From a virus, in the IMG/VR virus record IMGVR_UViG_3300020728_000012, positions 1 through 41,461 of that record: a stretch of DNA of 41,461 nt; one strand, given 5' to 3'. Made by a program: the position numbers and the translations under genes. A model generated the notes under the pieces. The model searched no databases, had not been told where the DNA came from, and saw nothing but the letters and a program-made list of their open reading frames with translations. This document shows, piece by piece, positions 22,782 through 29,342 of the stretch. Numbering within the stretch: the first letter of the stretch is position 1; every line of letters begins with the position of its first letter.

Positions 22782-22786
22782 AATCC

Positions 22787-22924
22787 TTACTTCTTTTTCT
22801 TCTTCTTTACGGTCTTCTTGACCTTCTTGGCTAGTTTGGCATCGTTCTTTTCATCCTGCTCTTCAAAGGCTTTTCTTTGAGCTGGAGTCATGCCCTTTTC
22901 AAACTTACTATCCTTGTGAGCCAT
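22787..22924 (-). CDS. 45-aa lysine-rich small protein
   Basis: From ATG at 22922-22924 (MAHKDSKFEKGMTPAQRKAFEEQDEKND) to a tail of almost pure lysine (VKKTVKKKKKK). The frame is open further upstream, but that part overlaps two cysteine-rich micro-genes in other frames and looks like their shadow, so I use this ATG. A GGCGGA site lies upstream. Strong positive charge suggests binding to DNA, RNA or an acidic protein. It ends just before the terminator. Confidence 0.62.
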   Translation of the reverse strand: MAHKDSKFEKGMTPAQRKAFEEQDEKNDAKLAKKVKKTVKKKKKK

Positions 22925-22973
22925 TAGATCCGCCCTTACCGCAGGTGCAGTTCTGACACTTGCACTCTGGCAT
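22908..22973 (-). CDS. possible 21-aa cysteine-rich micro-protein
   Basis: ATG at 22971-22973 begins 0 bases after the stop of the larger cysteine-rich micro-gene and encodes MPECKCQNCTCGKGGSNGSQG, with four cysteines in 8 residues (CxCxxCxC). It overlaps the lysine-rich gene by 17 bases. The motif resembles metallothionein-type metal-binding clusters. Very short, so it could be chance, but adjacency to a second cysteine-rich frame makes it notable. Confidence 0.4.
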   Translation of the reverse strand: MPECKCQNCTCGKGGSNGSQG

Positions 22974-23066
22974 TTACTTGCCTTTCTTAGTGGTTGGCTT
23001 AGAAGTCTTCTTGCAAGCACCCTTGCAATTAGGCTTTGAGCATCCACATCCACATGCTTTGCACAT
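22974..23066 (-). CDS. 30-aa cysteine-rich micro-protein, metallothionein-like pattern
   Basis: ATG at 23064-23066 with GGGAG 7-8 bases upstream opens a 30-aa frame starting MCKACGCGCSKPNCKGAC followed by a lysine/threonine-rich tail (KKTSKPTTKKGK). Six cysteines lie within 17 residues (CxxCxCxCx4CxxxC), a density expected for metal-thiolate binding. It follows the acidic small gene after 2 bases. Function unknown; it could chelate zinc or another soft metal or be a small structural or anti-host factor. Confidence 0.55.
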   Translation of the reverse strand: MCKACGCGCSKPNCKGACKKTSKPTTKKGK

Positions 23067-23068
23067 AG

Positions 23069-23194
23069 TTATTCTCCCTGTTCGGTTGTTGGGGCTTCCT
23101 CTGCTGGAGCCTCTTCTGATGGTGTATCTAAGTCTAATACAAACTCTGGGTGAAGCCCGTCGTCTGTTGTAGCTGCGTCAATATCTGGCATCAT
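23069..23194 (-). CDS. 41-aa acidic small protein
   Basis: ATG at 23192-23194 overlaps the previous gene's TGA as ATGA. The 41-aa product (MMPDIDAATTDDGLHPEF ...) is strongly acidic, with a Glu/Ala/Pro-rich second half (PSEEAPAEEAPTTEQGE) that is probably disordered. It sits beside two strongly basic small proteins, so complex formation by charge is possible. No known family. Confidence 0.6.
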   Translation of the reverse strand: MMPDIDAATTDDGLHPEFVLDLDTPSEEAPAEEAPTTEQGE

Positions 23195-23418
23195 CCTGTC
23201 TTTCTGTGAGTGGAGTGCCATTTCTTAGCACCCGCTATACCCTGCTGGGGGTTCTTTACCCGACCGTTACTTACCTCGGTTAGATTCATCTTCTTGTGTG
23301 AAGTTCCAGACTTTTCATCCGGATGGTTAAGCATAACGTCCCCGCCAGGCTTTTGTGTAACGACGTGCTTTTGACCCTGAATGGTAGCGGTCTTTTTACG
23401 AACTTTACTCTTTGGCAT
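23191..23418 (-). CDS. 75-aa basic small protein
   Basis: Starts MPKSKVRKKTATIQGQKHVV and ends KKWHSTHRKTG, with about a quarter basic residues and several histidines. Low hydrophobic content suggests a mostly extended nucleic-acid- or partner-binding protein. ATG has no very strong ribosome site but follows the preceding gene by 2 bases. It heads the run of coupled tiny genes down to the terminator. No recognised domain. Confidence 0.65.
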   Translation of the reverse strand: MPKSKVRKKTATIQGQKHVVTQKPGGDVMLNHPDEKSGTSHKKMNLTEVSNGRVKNPQQGIAGAKKWHSTHRKTG

Positions 23419-23420
23419 AA

Positions 23421-23912
23421 TTATCCTACGTTATAAATAGTTAAGTTGGCTGATGGAGATGCTGGGCGAGTCGGGTTAGTACCAGCCGCTGTAGCAAGAA
23501 GTGACATTCCAGAAGCACCTGACCACCAATGAAATTGAATGTAATCATTTGGTACAACAGTAATTGGGGACTCAATGTTTGCTAAAACTTGTGAGCCTTG
23601 CGCTGAGGCCGTGGTAAACGTAAATCCAGATGATGGCACAATTACACCGTTTTTAGAAAACCATGTTGTAATGTGGTAGTCGCTTGTACCGCCAGTGAAG
23701 TTAAACTGACCTAAAAAGTTAAGGTTATAAGTACCCGGATTTGCAAACACGATCTTAGTAGTGTCTGAGTTTATAGACATACCCTTACTTAGGTTTGTTG
23801 TATCCCAGCTAATGACGTTATCTGAGGTTGTGCCGGCGCTAGACATGCTGGTACTTCTAGAAAAGTTGCCGTAATAAAGAGGTGTTGGTGGAGTGATTAT
23901 TTTAATGCTCAT
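23421..23912 (-). CDS. C1q/TNF-like beta-sandwich virion protein (head or fibre surface)
   Basis: 163 aa. The sequence runs IVFANPGTYNLNFLGQFNFTGGTSDYHITTWFSKNGVIVP, then NDYIQFHWWSGASGMSLLATAA, a typical strand pattern of C1q/TNF-like jelly rolls (an F-x-G-x-Y strand, then W-x-K-N-G). Such domains trimerise and occur on phage fibres and capsid decorations. ATG overlaps the previous stop as ATGA. Probably a virion surface protein. Confidence 0.65.
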   Translation of the reverse strand: MSIKIITPPTPLYYGNFSRSTSMSSAGTTSDNVISWDTTNLSKGMSINSDTTKIVFANPGTYNLNFLGQFNFTGGTSDYHITTWFSKNGVIVPSSGFTFTTASAQGSQVLANIESPITVVPNDYIQFHWWSGASGMSLLATAAGTNPTRPASPSANLTIYNVG

Positions 23913-24217
23913 CGGGTGTACTGCAATACTGCTACGCTGGATGAACCAGTAGAGATAGCATAGATAGTGTCTGACTGACCTAGATCATCAAGACTTGCGG
24001 TTGCTCCCGGAGCAAGTTGAACTCCATAGCTTGAAGAAGTTACTCCTGAACCACCAAGATATACGGTAGCTGAAAGATCAACATTCTGAACAGAGAGTGT
24101 GCATCTAGCCCAAGCGGCGTAGTTCTCTCCTGTTACGGAGTTCTGGGTTACAGTATCGGTATTTAAAGCTACAGCTGTTGAGCTATTTAAAGCCACGATT
24201 CCATGAGAGATTGCCAT
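23909..24217 (-). CDS. small beta-sandwich virion protein
   Basis: 102 aa. The pattern ISHGIVALNSSTAVALNTDTV ... ARCTLSVQNVDLSATVYLGGSGVTSSSYGVQLAPGATASLDDLGQSDTIYAIS matches small Ig-like virion proteins, where strand - PGAT - LxxSDxIYAIS closes the sandwich. Similar sequences appear at 29343 and 36445. Likely a head-decoration or fibre-attachment protein. Coupled to neighbours. Confidence 0.65.
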   Translation of the reverse strand: MAISHGIVALNSSTAVALNTDTVTQNSVTGENYAAWARCTLSVQNVDLSATVYLGGSGVTSSSYGVQLAPGATASLDDLGQSDTIYAISTGSSSVAVLQYTR

Positions 24218-24385
24218 TTATCCTTTTACCTTCTTTAGATTTGGGTTCTTCTTCTTTGCAGAAGCAGAAGCTTTGCGGGTCTTAGAAGCAACAATGGCTC
24301 CAGCTTGTTCCTTGGTATAGCCTTCGGCTTCTACTTTCTTTTGAACAGCTTTAAATCCTGGATGCTCTTTACTTTTTTTTGCCAC
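24218..24385 (-). CDS. 55-aa lysine/alanine-rich small protein
   Basis: GTG at 24383-24385 opens MAKKSKEHPGFKAVQKKVEAEGYT and runs to a tail KKKNPNLKKVKG. The helix EAEGYTKEQAGAIVASKTRKASASAKK resembles small phage proteins that start with an HPGFKAV motif. Overlaps the end of the preceding small gene in another frame; TAA lies directly before the next ATG. Probably nucleic-acid or capsid associated, but unassigned. Confidence 0.6.
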   Translation of the reverse strand: MAKKSKEHPGFKAVQKKVEAEGYTKEQAGAIVASKTRKASASAKKKNPNLKKVKG

Positions 24386-24503
24386 TCTTCTTCACTCTCT
24401 CTGGTAGTTTCTTTCCTTTAGGAGTCTTAGCTTCAAACTCCGCAGCAAGTTTAGGGTTTTTGGCGTAGAGTGCTATACGTTGTGCCTTTGATTTAAAAGG
24501 CAT
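24369..24503 (-). CDS. 44-aa MPFKSKAQR-type small protein
   Basis: From ATG at 24501-24503: MPFKSKAQRIALYAKNPKLAAEFEAKTPKG and a basic tail KKSGKKK. Many phages carry small proteins beginning MPFKS-x-AQR with a Y/H-A-x-x-P-x-x-A helix; their function is unknown. ATGs at 24507-24509 and 24510-24512 are alternatives, but the conserved start favours this one. Overlaps the end of the connector-like gene. Confidence 0.65.
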   Translation of the reverse strand: MPFKSKAQRIALYAKNPKLAAEFEAKTPKGKKLPERVKKSGKKK

Positions 24504-25074
24504 CGCCATCATCCGTAAATGCTGAGTATCCTGCAAATGTTGTAAACTGAGGATCGTTGACGAGCTCTTCGGCGTTAACCTGGACACAGTCAATAGTCAC
24601 CAGTGTGTACTTACCCTTAATAATACCCTTTGGCTGGATCTGATCTGGGGTAAATACTTCATTTCTAAAAACAATACGATCACGTAGAAACTCATCTGGG
24701 TTATCAGTGAGGTTCTGGATCTTGCTGGCTTTGGGGAAACTTGAGCCAGAAATAGGGGTGTGTTGTTCAATGACGTCCATATTGACGGTCACACGCAAGA
24801 TATCGGTATTGTAGAAACCACGATCTCCCTGCATGGTCACGCCTTGGAATAGAGCAGCCTGCACAACAGGAATGGTGTGGGGACCATCAAAGATACGACC
24901 ACCAGTATTAGCGCCCACATCGTAGATGGGGTCAATAGAAGAAAGGGCAGGATCGTAGTAGTACCAGTCAATAGACTGACCTACTGTGTAGACGAGCTCT
25001 TTGGTAGTGCCGGAGATTATGCTAGCTCTTTCAGAGTCTATGGTAAAACGACCCTGGACTCTTTCACCACGCAT
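24493..25074 (-). CDS. probable head-tail connector / neck protein
   Basis: 193 aa. Starts MRGERVQGRFTIDSERASI; central IDWYYYDPALSSIDPIYDVG and GRIFDGPHTIPVVQAALFQG, later DRIVFRNEVFTPDQIQPKGIIKGKYTLVTIDCVQVN. The beta-rich pattern with a late GKYTLVTIDCVQV strand fits head-closure (stopper) proteins of myophages. Its position upstream of the tail terminator supports a neck role. Assigned by pattern and context only. Confidence 0.6.
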   Translation of the reverse strand: MRGERVQGRFTIDSERASIISGTTKELVYTVGQSIDWYYYDPALSSIDPIYDVGANTGGRIFDGPHTIPVVQAALFQGVTMQGDRGFYNTDILRVTVNMDVIEQHTPISGSSFPKASKIQNLTDNPDEFLRDRIVFRNEVFTPDQIQPKGIIKGKYTLVTIDCVQVNAEELVNDPQFTTFAGYSAFTDDGDAF

Positions 25075-25076
25075 GT

Positions 25077-25343
25077 TTACTCTCCTGCTTCAAGATCCTC
25101 GTCTGTCAATTGTACAGCGCTCAGGTTCATCTGACCCCATTTACCTACAGGACACTCAGCATTAGGGAGCTTAGTCTTGAGGTTCATAAAGCAACCACAC
25201 TCTTTACACTGATGTGTAAGGGCAATGAAGTGCTCACATCCCTGGCATATCTCATAGCGGGCAGCAGCTACAGTCTCTGTAACTCTGCCTATCTTTTTAT
25301 TAAAGAGGTCCCAAGGTCTAGCTGGACGATCTGCTTCACTCAT
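25077..25343 (-). CDS. zinc-ribbon protein in neck region
   Basis: 88 aa from ATG at 25341-25343 (MSEADRPARPWDLFNKKIGRV), overlapping the previous TGA as ATGA. C33/C36 then C46/C49/C51 and C64 give CxxC-x9-CxxCxC-x12-C, a zinc ribbon with extra cysteines, in a form (CQGC...CKECGCFM...CPVGKW) often seen among small phage proteins near portal or neck genes. It may bind zinc and a virion partner. An in-frame GTG seven codons upstream is less likely. Confidence 0.72.
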   Translation of the reverse strand: MSEADRPARPWDLFNKKIGRVTETVAAARYEICQGCEHFIALTHQCKECGCFMNLKTKLPNAECPVGKWGQMNLSAVQLTDEDLEAGE

Positions 25344-26005
25344 TTGTAACTCTTTCTCTGCCACCAGTTCTTCTTATAAACACCAAATGGGGGATTAAGG
25401 ATTCTATATGCTTCGTTATGTTGCATCTCACCCTTCTTGCTATCTCGTACTTCCATTTCCCAATCTTCTCTTTTAAAGGGAATGCATTGGATCATTGGTG
25501 TGCCTGCTTCAATAATTCCAGTCCAACCCTTCTTTAAAAGAAAGGGATAGTTGACTACTACAGGGTGTACGTCCGTATCGACCACAGCAGTTAATGACTT
25601 AAAAGGAAGATCGGTTCTATTAATTGGGTGGGTAAATAGGGTGCTATAGCCCTTGGGTGTCTTAATTCTAAAACTGCTATTGAACTTCCAAGGATGTTCT
25701 CCATCTAAGTCTTCATCGATCTCAGCGTTAGTCACCTGATACTTTGTGTGACTAGATACCGGTTTTGATAGGATGGAGTTATGCCTCCACTCTTCACCTG
25801 TGAATTCAATATCACAGGGAACTGGAACCATGTACCCGGCAGTCATTCCATCTAAAAATGGGATGCAAGTTTTAACAGTGATGATCTTATCTTCGCCCAC
25901 CATAGGTATGGCTTTATACCATTCAGGGATAAACTTAGATGCAGGACCGGGAGCAAGAATATCCAGGTCAGGATTTTCCCTTAGAAACTCAATCTTTTTT
26001 GACAA
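25340..26005 (-). CDS. unknown-function protein, paralog A of a tandem pair
   Basis: 221 aa from TTG at 26003-26005, chosen because AAGGAG lies 7 bases upstream and the sequence then begins MSKKIEFLRENPDLD. Conserved blocks: ASKFIPEWYKAIP, TCIPFLDGMTAGYMVPVPCDI, TPKGYSTLFTHPINRTDLPF, GIIEAGTPMIQCIPFKREDW. The same blocks occur in the gene at 26345-27022, so these are paralogs. The family is seen in phages as uncharacterised; I cannot assign an activity. The repeated TPKGYSTL...PINR and GTP-x-x-Q-x-IPFKR blocks suggest a compact beta-rich fold. Confidence 0.75.
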   Translation of the reverse strand: MSKKIEFLRENPDLDILAPGPASKFIPEWYKAIPMVGEDKIITVKTCIPFLDGMTAGYMVPVPCDIEFTGEEWRHNSILSKPVSSHTKYQVTNAEIDEDLDGEHPWKFNSSFRIKTPKGYSTLFTHPINRTDLPFKSLTAVVDTDVHPVVVNYPFLLKKGWTGIIEAGTPMIQCIPFKREDWEMEVRDSKKGEMQHNEAYRILNPPFGVYKKNWWQRKSYK

Positions 26006-26345
26006 GTGTCTCTCCTTCAGCTGGAGTAAATGTTTTAGACACATTATCGTACGTCCAACCTATTGTTGGGCGTACTGGGTAAATAGTAGGGTCTAAGCTA
26101 ATAAACACTGGCTCGCTTAGTAGTATTGCTGCTAACCTATCGTTTACTCCTATAACTTCAACAACCTCATTGTCTATGAGTACAGCGATATTGTGTACTA
26201 CTACTGGAGGTAGGTCAGTGATCTTCCCCGCTTCAACAGGGCGTCTATCAGAAGTCTTTTTAACTAAGTACTCACCTAGCTTATGAGCTGTCCATTTAGG
26301 TAGGCTCATACAGGTTGCAACAAATGGCTTATTCTTTTTAAACAT
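25989..26345 (-). CDS. GW-motif small protein between paralog pair
   Basis: 118 aa from ATG at 26343-26345 (MFKKNKPFVATCMSL), overlapping the previous TAA and with AGAAGG 10 bases upstream. The C-terminal half (VVVHNIAVLIDNEVVEVIGVNDRLAAILLSEPVFISLD then RPTIGWTYDNVSKTFTPAEG) follows the pattern of small phage proteins that end with a GWTYD-x-F-x-P unit. Two more occur at 27063 and 32247. In some phages such domains are fibre-assembly or accessory proteins. Role here unknown. Confidence 0.65.
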   Translation of the reverse strand: MFKKNKPFVATCMSLPKWTAHKLGEYLVKKTSDRRPVEAGKITDLPPVVVHNIAVLIDNEVVEVIGVNDRLAAILLSEPVFISLDPTIYPVRPTIGWTYDNVSKTFTPAEGETLVKKD

Positions 26346-27022
26346 TATCTGTATACCTTCTTTACCCACAAAAACTTCTTATAAAAGTGCTCGTTATCTC
26401 TGGTTATTGAACCCTGTCTAATTGCTGTATTAGAAAGACCAAAGTCGATCATACTCTTCCATGAAGCTCTCTTTACAGGAATAACCTGAGCAAATGGAGT
26501 GCCAGCGACTATTCTTCCTTCAAAATCTTCTTTAATAAAGAAGGGGATATTACCGTAGTTATAGTACTTGTCACTATCCATATATGCGCTAAGTGTAGTA
26601 AACGGTAGATCATGATGGTTGTAGGGATGGGTAACAATAGTGCTCCAACCTCGTGGAGTTTTCCAACCCCACTTAGAGCTCCAGACCATTCCATTAGGAG
26701 AGTGTCCAGCAGGACGTGGGATTGTTGAACCTAGTTCAACTGGGCGTTCTCCAATAAATCCCTCCCAACCATCGGGAGCGTTCCAACGAATATTTTGAGT
26801 GCCGTCTTCATTTTTAGTAACAAAGATATCAAATGGGGTTACTAACATGTATCCACTGATCAAAACATCTAAAAAGGGTATGCAGGCCTTCATACCGGGA
26901 TCACCGGTAGAAAGCTCTAGCTCGCCCTTCTTCCACCAACCAGGAACAAAGTTCTTTGCTGGTTGGGGTACACCTACGGACGAGTTAATGCCGGTGGATG
27001 GCACAAATCTAATAAGCTTCAT
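26345..27022 (-). CDS. unknown-function protein, paralog B of a tandem pair
   Basis: 225 aa from ATG at 27020-27022 with AAGAAGGAA upstream. Blocks KNFVPGWWKKG, KACIPFLDVLISGYMLVTPFDI, TPRGWSTIVTHPYNHHDLPF, GRIVAGTPFAQVIPVKRASW align one by one with the downstream paralog at 25340-26005. It carries an extra tryptophan-rich stretch before the TPRG block. Function unknown; duplication and retention suggest a structural or host-interaction role. Confidence 0.75.
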   Translation of the reverse strand: MKLIRFVPSTGINSSVGVPQPAKNFVPGWWKKGELELSTGDPGMKACIPFLDVLISGYMLVTPFDIFVTKNEDGTQNIRWNAPDGWEGFIGERPVELGSTIPRPAGHSPNGMVWSSKWGWKTPRGWSTIVTHPYNHHDLPFTTLSAYMDSDKYYNYGNIPFFIKEDFEGRIVAGTPFAQVIPVKRASWKSMIDFGLSNTAIRQGSITRDNEHFYKKFLWVKKVYR

Positions 27023-27054
27023 ATGTTCCTTCTTATACTCCGAATTATTAAAAG

Positions 27055-27060
27055 ATTATA
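27055..27060 (-). promoter_or_regulatory. possible -10 promoter element
   Basis: The coding strand has a perfect TATAAT here, 30-some bases before the ATG at 27022, in one of the few AT-rich intergenic stretches. No good -35 hexamer lies at 16-18 bases; TTACAG is at 19. A promoter for the paralog/neck genes is possible. Confidence 0.3.
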
Positions 27061-27062
27061 TA

Positions 27063-27347
27063 TTACGCCTTAGGAAGACCTGTAACTGGATCTAAAGTTT
27101 GAGGAGAAGCTAAGTTTGCATTAGGGTTTGTAAAGACCCCCGTAGCAGCATCGTAGGTCCAGCCCATTTGAGCTTGCCCATTCTCGATCTGTACGAAGGT
27201 AGGCTGCGCCATGAAACGTGCAGCATCTACACCCTGAAGATTCATAACCTGATTTACAACGCCATCAATAATGAGGGCTATAAAGTAAGGTTGTGTAGGA
27301 ATCGCCACAGGTTGAGGTACTGGTGGTAGTGGGGGGAGCGTTGTCAT
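27063..27347 (-). CDS. GW-motif small virion-associated protein
   Basis: 94 aa. A proline-rich start (PPLPPVPQPVAIPTQPY) is followed by IALIIDGVVNQVMNLQGVDAARFMAQPTFVQIENGQAQMGWTYDAATGVFTNP, the same fold pattern as at 25989 and 32247 (a strand pair, helix, then VxxGWTYDxxxxxF). The proline leader suggests a flexible linker to a virion structure. No catalytic motif. Confidence 0.68.
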   Translation of the reverse strand: MTTLPPLPPVPQPVAIPTQPYFIALIIDGVVNQVMNLQGVDAARFMAQPTFVQIENGQAQMGWTYDAATGVFTNPNANLASPQTLDPVTGLPKA

Positions 27348-27359
27348 TGCTGACCTTTC

Positions 27360-28514
27360 TTAGTAATTTGGAGTAGCGCTGTAGTCATCCAGGGAATTAC
27401 CCTGGTTGTATGAAGAAGGTGAAAGAACTATACCATAGGTGGTTGATACGGTGGCTCCTGTAGCCGTGTAGACAAGGTCAGATCCTACCTGTGTTACCAG
27501 ATTATCAGAGTAAACCTTTATGTCTATATTCTTATTATTTTGGTTGGCTGTAACTGAAAAGGCCTTGATAACTGAGGCTACGGTCCACTGATACAGCTGG
27601 CTTACCGCATTAGCTATAGACTGCAGTACCTGGACAGTAACTGGGTAACAGGTCTGGCAATTACAGGAATAGTTAGTTCCAGCAACATAGGAACAGCTAT
27701 TGCAACCAGAATAATAGGTGTTTCCGCTAACGCAGCTATTGCAACCTGAATAGTAGGGAGTTCCTGCGTTTGTATTACAGGTCTGATCTGAGTTACAACT
27801 GTTGCATCCCGCATAGTAGGTGTTTTGATAGCAAGGTCCGGCAGCGTTAACGTAGTTATAACAACCGTATCCACCACCAGAACCACATCCATAACAGCAT
27901 ATTTGAGCCGCATTTCCAGGTACACAGTACTGGTTAGTACCACAGGGGCTGTGGGTACAGTACTGGTTACCAGCGTATGTGCAGTATTGGTTTCCAGCGT
28001 TAGTTCCACATACGGAGCTATTGCAATATGAATTAGATCCACAAGGGTTACTATTACAAGCAGTGTATCCGTTATTACAGGTCTGACAGTTACAGCTAGT
28101 AGAGCTTTGACTTGATGTTACAGCAAACCAGTTTCCGCTATCTGTAGCCCACAAAACTAGTCCTGTTCCATCTCCGGCACTATCAATAGTTTGGGTTACT
28201 GAGGCTGCTCCCTGACCAATGCTTTGAGTGGCGATAGGGTATGTTGAAGGGTTGTCAGTAGTAGTAGCAGCGCCGGTTTTAACAAACCAGTTGCCTCTAA
28301 GAGCGGTCCAGGGTTGTCCGCTATCAGCGGTGCCTAAACCGGTAGTGGTATCTGCACGAGTAAACGTATCAGAGATTAAGGCAGCAAACCAAAGTCTCCA
28401 AGTGGTTCCTACCTTTACAAAGCCCTGGCTTACAGTTCTCCAAGAATTACCGACTTTTACATTGACGCCTGAAATTGTGCGCCAGGTACCATTTATGTTT
28501 ACCTTACCAGTCAT
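27360..28514 (-). CDS. virion surface protein with a 26-cysteine insert
   Basis: 384 aa. Residues about 1-45 contain three short W-R repeats (GTWRTI, NSWRTV, TTWRLW). Residues about 46-135 look like a concanavalin/LamG-like beta sandwich (SDTFTRADTTTGLGTADSGQPW ... GLVLWATDSGNWFAV). This is interrupted at 141-289 by an insert with 26 cysteines and many N, G, Y, S residues, bounded at both ends by CNCQTC and containing repeated YYSGCNSC units. The sandwich resumes after 290 (IKVYSDNLV). Both flanks stay in one frame, so the insert is real coding sequence. Likely a fibre or decoration protein; function of the insert is unknown. Confidence 0.75.
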   Translation of the reverse strand: MTGKVNINGTWRTISGVNVKVGNSWRTVSQGFVKVGTTWRLWFAALISDTFTRADTTTGLGTADSGQPWTALRGNWFVKTGAATTTDNPSTYPIATQSIGQGAASVTQTIDSAGDGTGLVLWATDSGNWFAVTSSQSSTSCNCQTCNNGYTACNSNPCGSNSYCNSSVCGTNAGNQYCTYAGNQYCTHSPCGTNQYCVPGNAAQICCYGCGSGGGYGCYNYVNAAGPCYQNTYYAGCNSCNSDQTCNTNAGTPYYSGCNSCVSGNTYYSGCNSCSYVAGTNYSCNCQTCYPVTVQVLQSIANAVSQLYQWTVASVIKAFSVTANQNNKNIDIKVYSDNLVTQVGSDLVYTATGATVSTTYGIVLSPSSYNQGNSLDDYSATPNY

Positions 28515-28750
28515 TACACGTATACCAACCAGACGTCGCCATCTTGACCCTGGCTATTTGTAGGGGTTGCAATAGAGGATGTAGTGTTTCTTACAACATT
28601 GAGGGAGCTGTTTGAGGTTGTTACTTGTCCGTTAGAAACGGCCACAGCACCGAGTGATGTGGCGGTAATTCCTAGAGAAGCTGCACTAATCTGTGCAGAT
28701 CCAAACGATACCCATTGATTTGTAGATGCATTCCATTTAGCGATAGTCAT
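28514..28750 (-). CDS. small fibre-associated protein
   Basis: 78 aa: TIAKWNASTNQWVSFGSAQISAASLG ... NSQGQDGDVWLVYV. Serine/threonine/alanine-rich and uncharged, as in fibre shafts; DGDVWLVYV resembles the DGDVWMN of the next gene upstream. Overlaps both neighbours by one base or so, so coupled. Probably a small virion protein. Confidence 0.65.
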   Translation of the reverse strand: MTIAKWNASTNQWVSFGSAQISAASLGITATSLGAVAVSNGQVTTSNSSLNVVRNTTSSIATPTNSQGQDGDVWLVYV

Positions 28751-29331
28751 TAGTTAACTCCGTAGACTAATGCGGTTCCTGACATGGAGCCGGTAGACAA
28801 TACAAGGTTTACAGAAGAAATTGCTACAGAAGATTTATAGAGACCGGCTGCCATAATAGCTGTTCCGTTATTTCCCTCTAAACGTCCCATCTGCCAAGAT
28901 GTAGTATCCTGAGTATCTTGAAGAGTTATGATCAATCCGTTAGTAGTCACTCCAGAAGATAGTGGTACTTGAAACAGAGCAGATGTGATAGTTGATCCAC
29001 CAATAATGGCTCCAGCATAATCAGAGGAGCCGGTGCCGCCATCACTATTTAAAGTGATAGTAAGGTTAGCGGCAGCACTAGCGGTTAGTCCTTGAATTAC
29101 GATACATACATCTTTATATGATGGGTTTACTGCAAGGTTAACAGTTCCTCCGCTTAGGGTGACCTGAGACATTAGGTTCTTTCCAGCATTGTTTAACGGG
29201 CTGGCATTCATCCACACATCGCCATCAGATGGGTTTGAAGGGGTATTGGTTCCTACAAACAGTCTGCTGCTTGCATTAGTGTCTGTAAATCTAAGGGGAC
29301 TTGAGGGTACCCCGTTTTTTGCTACTGCCAT
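28750..29331 (-). CDS. fibre or decoration protein
   Basis: 193 aa. N-terminus with SSRLFVGTNTPSNPSDGDVWMNASP, a motif of phage fibre N-termini. The rest is a polar beta sheet (KDVCIVIQGLTASAAANLTITLNSDGG, later TSWQMGRLEGNNGTAIMAAGLY). No enzyme motifs. Part of the chain of coupled small surface genes. Confidence 0.65.
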   Translation of the reverse strand: MAVAKNGVPSSPLRFTDTNASSRLFVGTNTPSNPSDGDVWMNASPLNNAGKNLMSQVTLSGGTVNLAVNPSYKDVCIVIQGLTASAAANLTITLNSDGGTGSSDYAGAIIGGSTITSALFQVPLSSGVTTNGLIITLQDTQDTTSWQMGRLEGNNGTAIMAAGLYKSSVAISSVNLVLSTGSMSGTALVYGVN

Positions 29332-29342
29332 TTACTTACTCC

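Noticed and set aside
22787-23053. 88-aa version of the lysine-rich protein with an N-terminal extension
   Set aside because: The extension has no domain or good start, and overlaps two better cysteine-rich frames; the ATG at 22924 fits better.
23432-23439. TATAAATA, a T4 late-promoter-like octamer on the plus strand
   Set aside because: No gene lies on that strand downstream, and it is within coding sequence of the minus-strand gene.
27648-28094. Cysteine-rich stretch as a frameshift artefact
   Set aside because: Both flanking beta-sandwich halves are in the same frame as the insert, so no compensating indels are needed.
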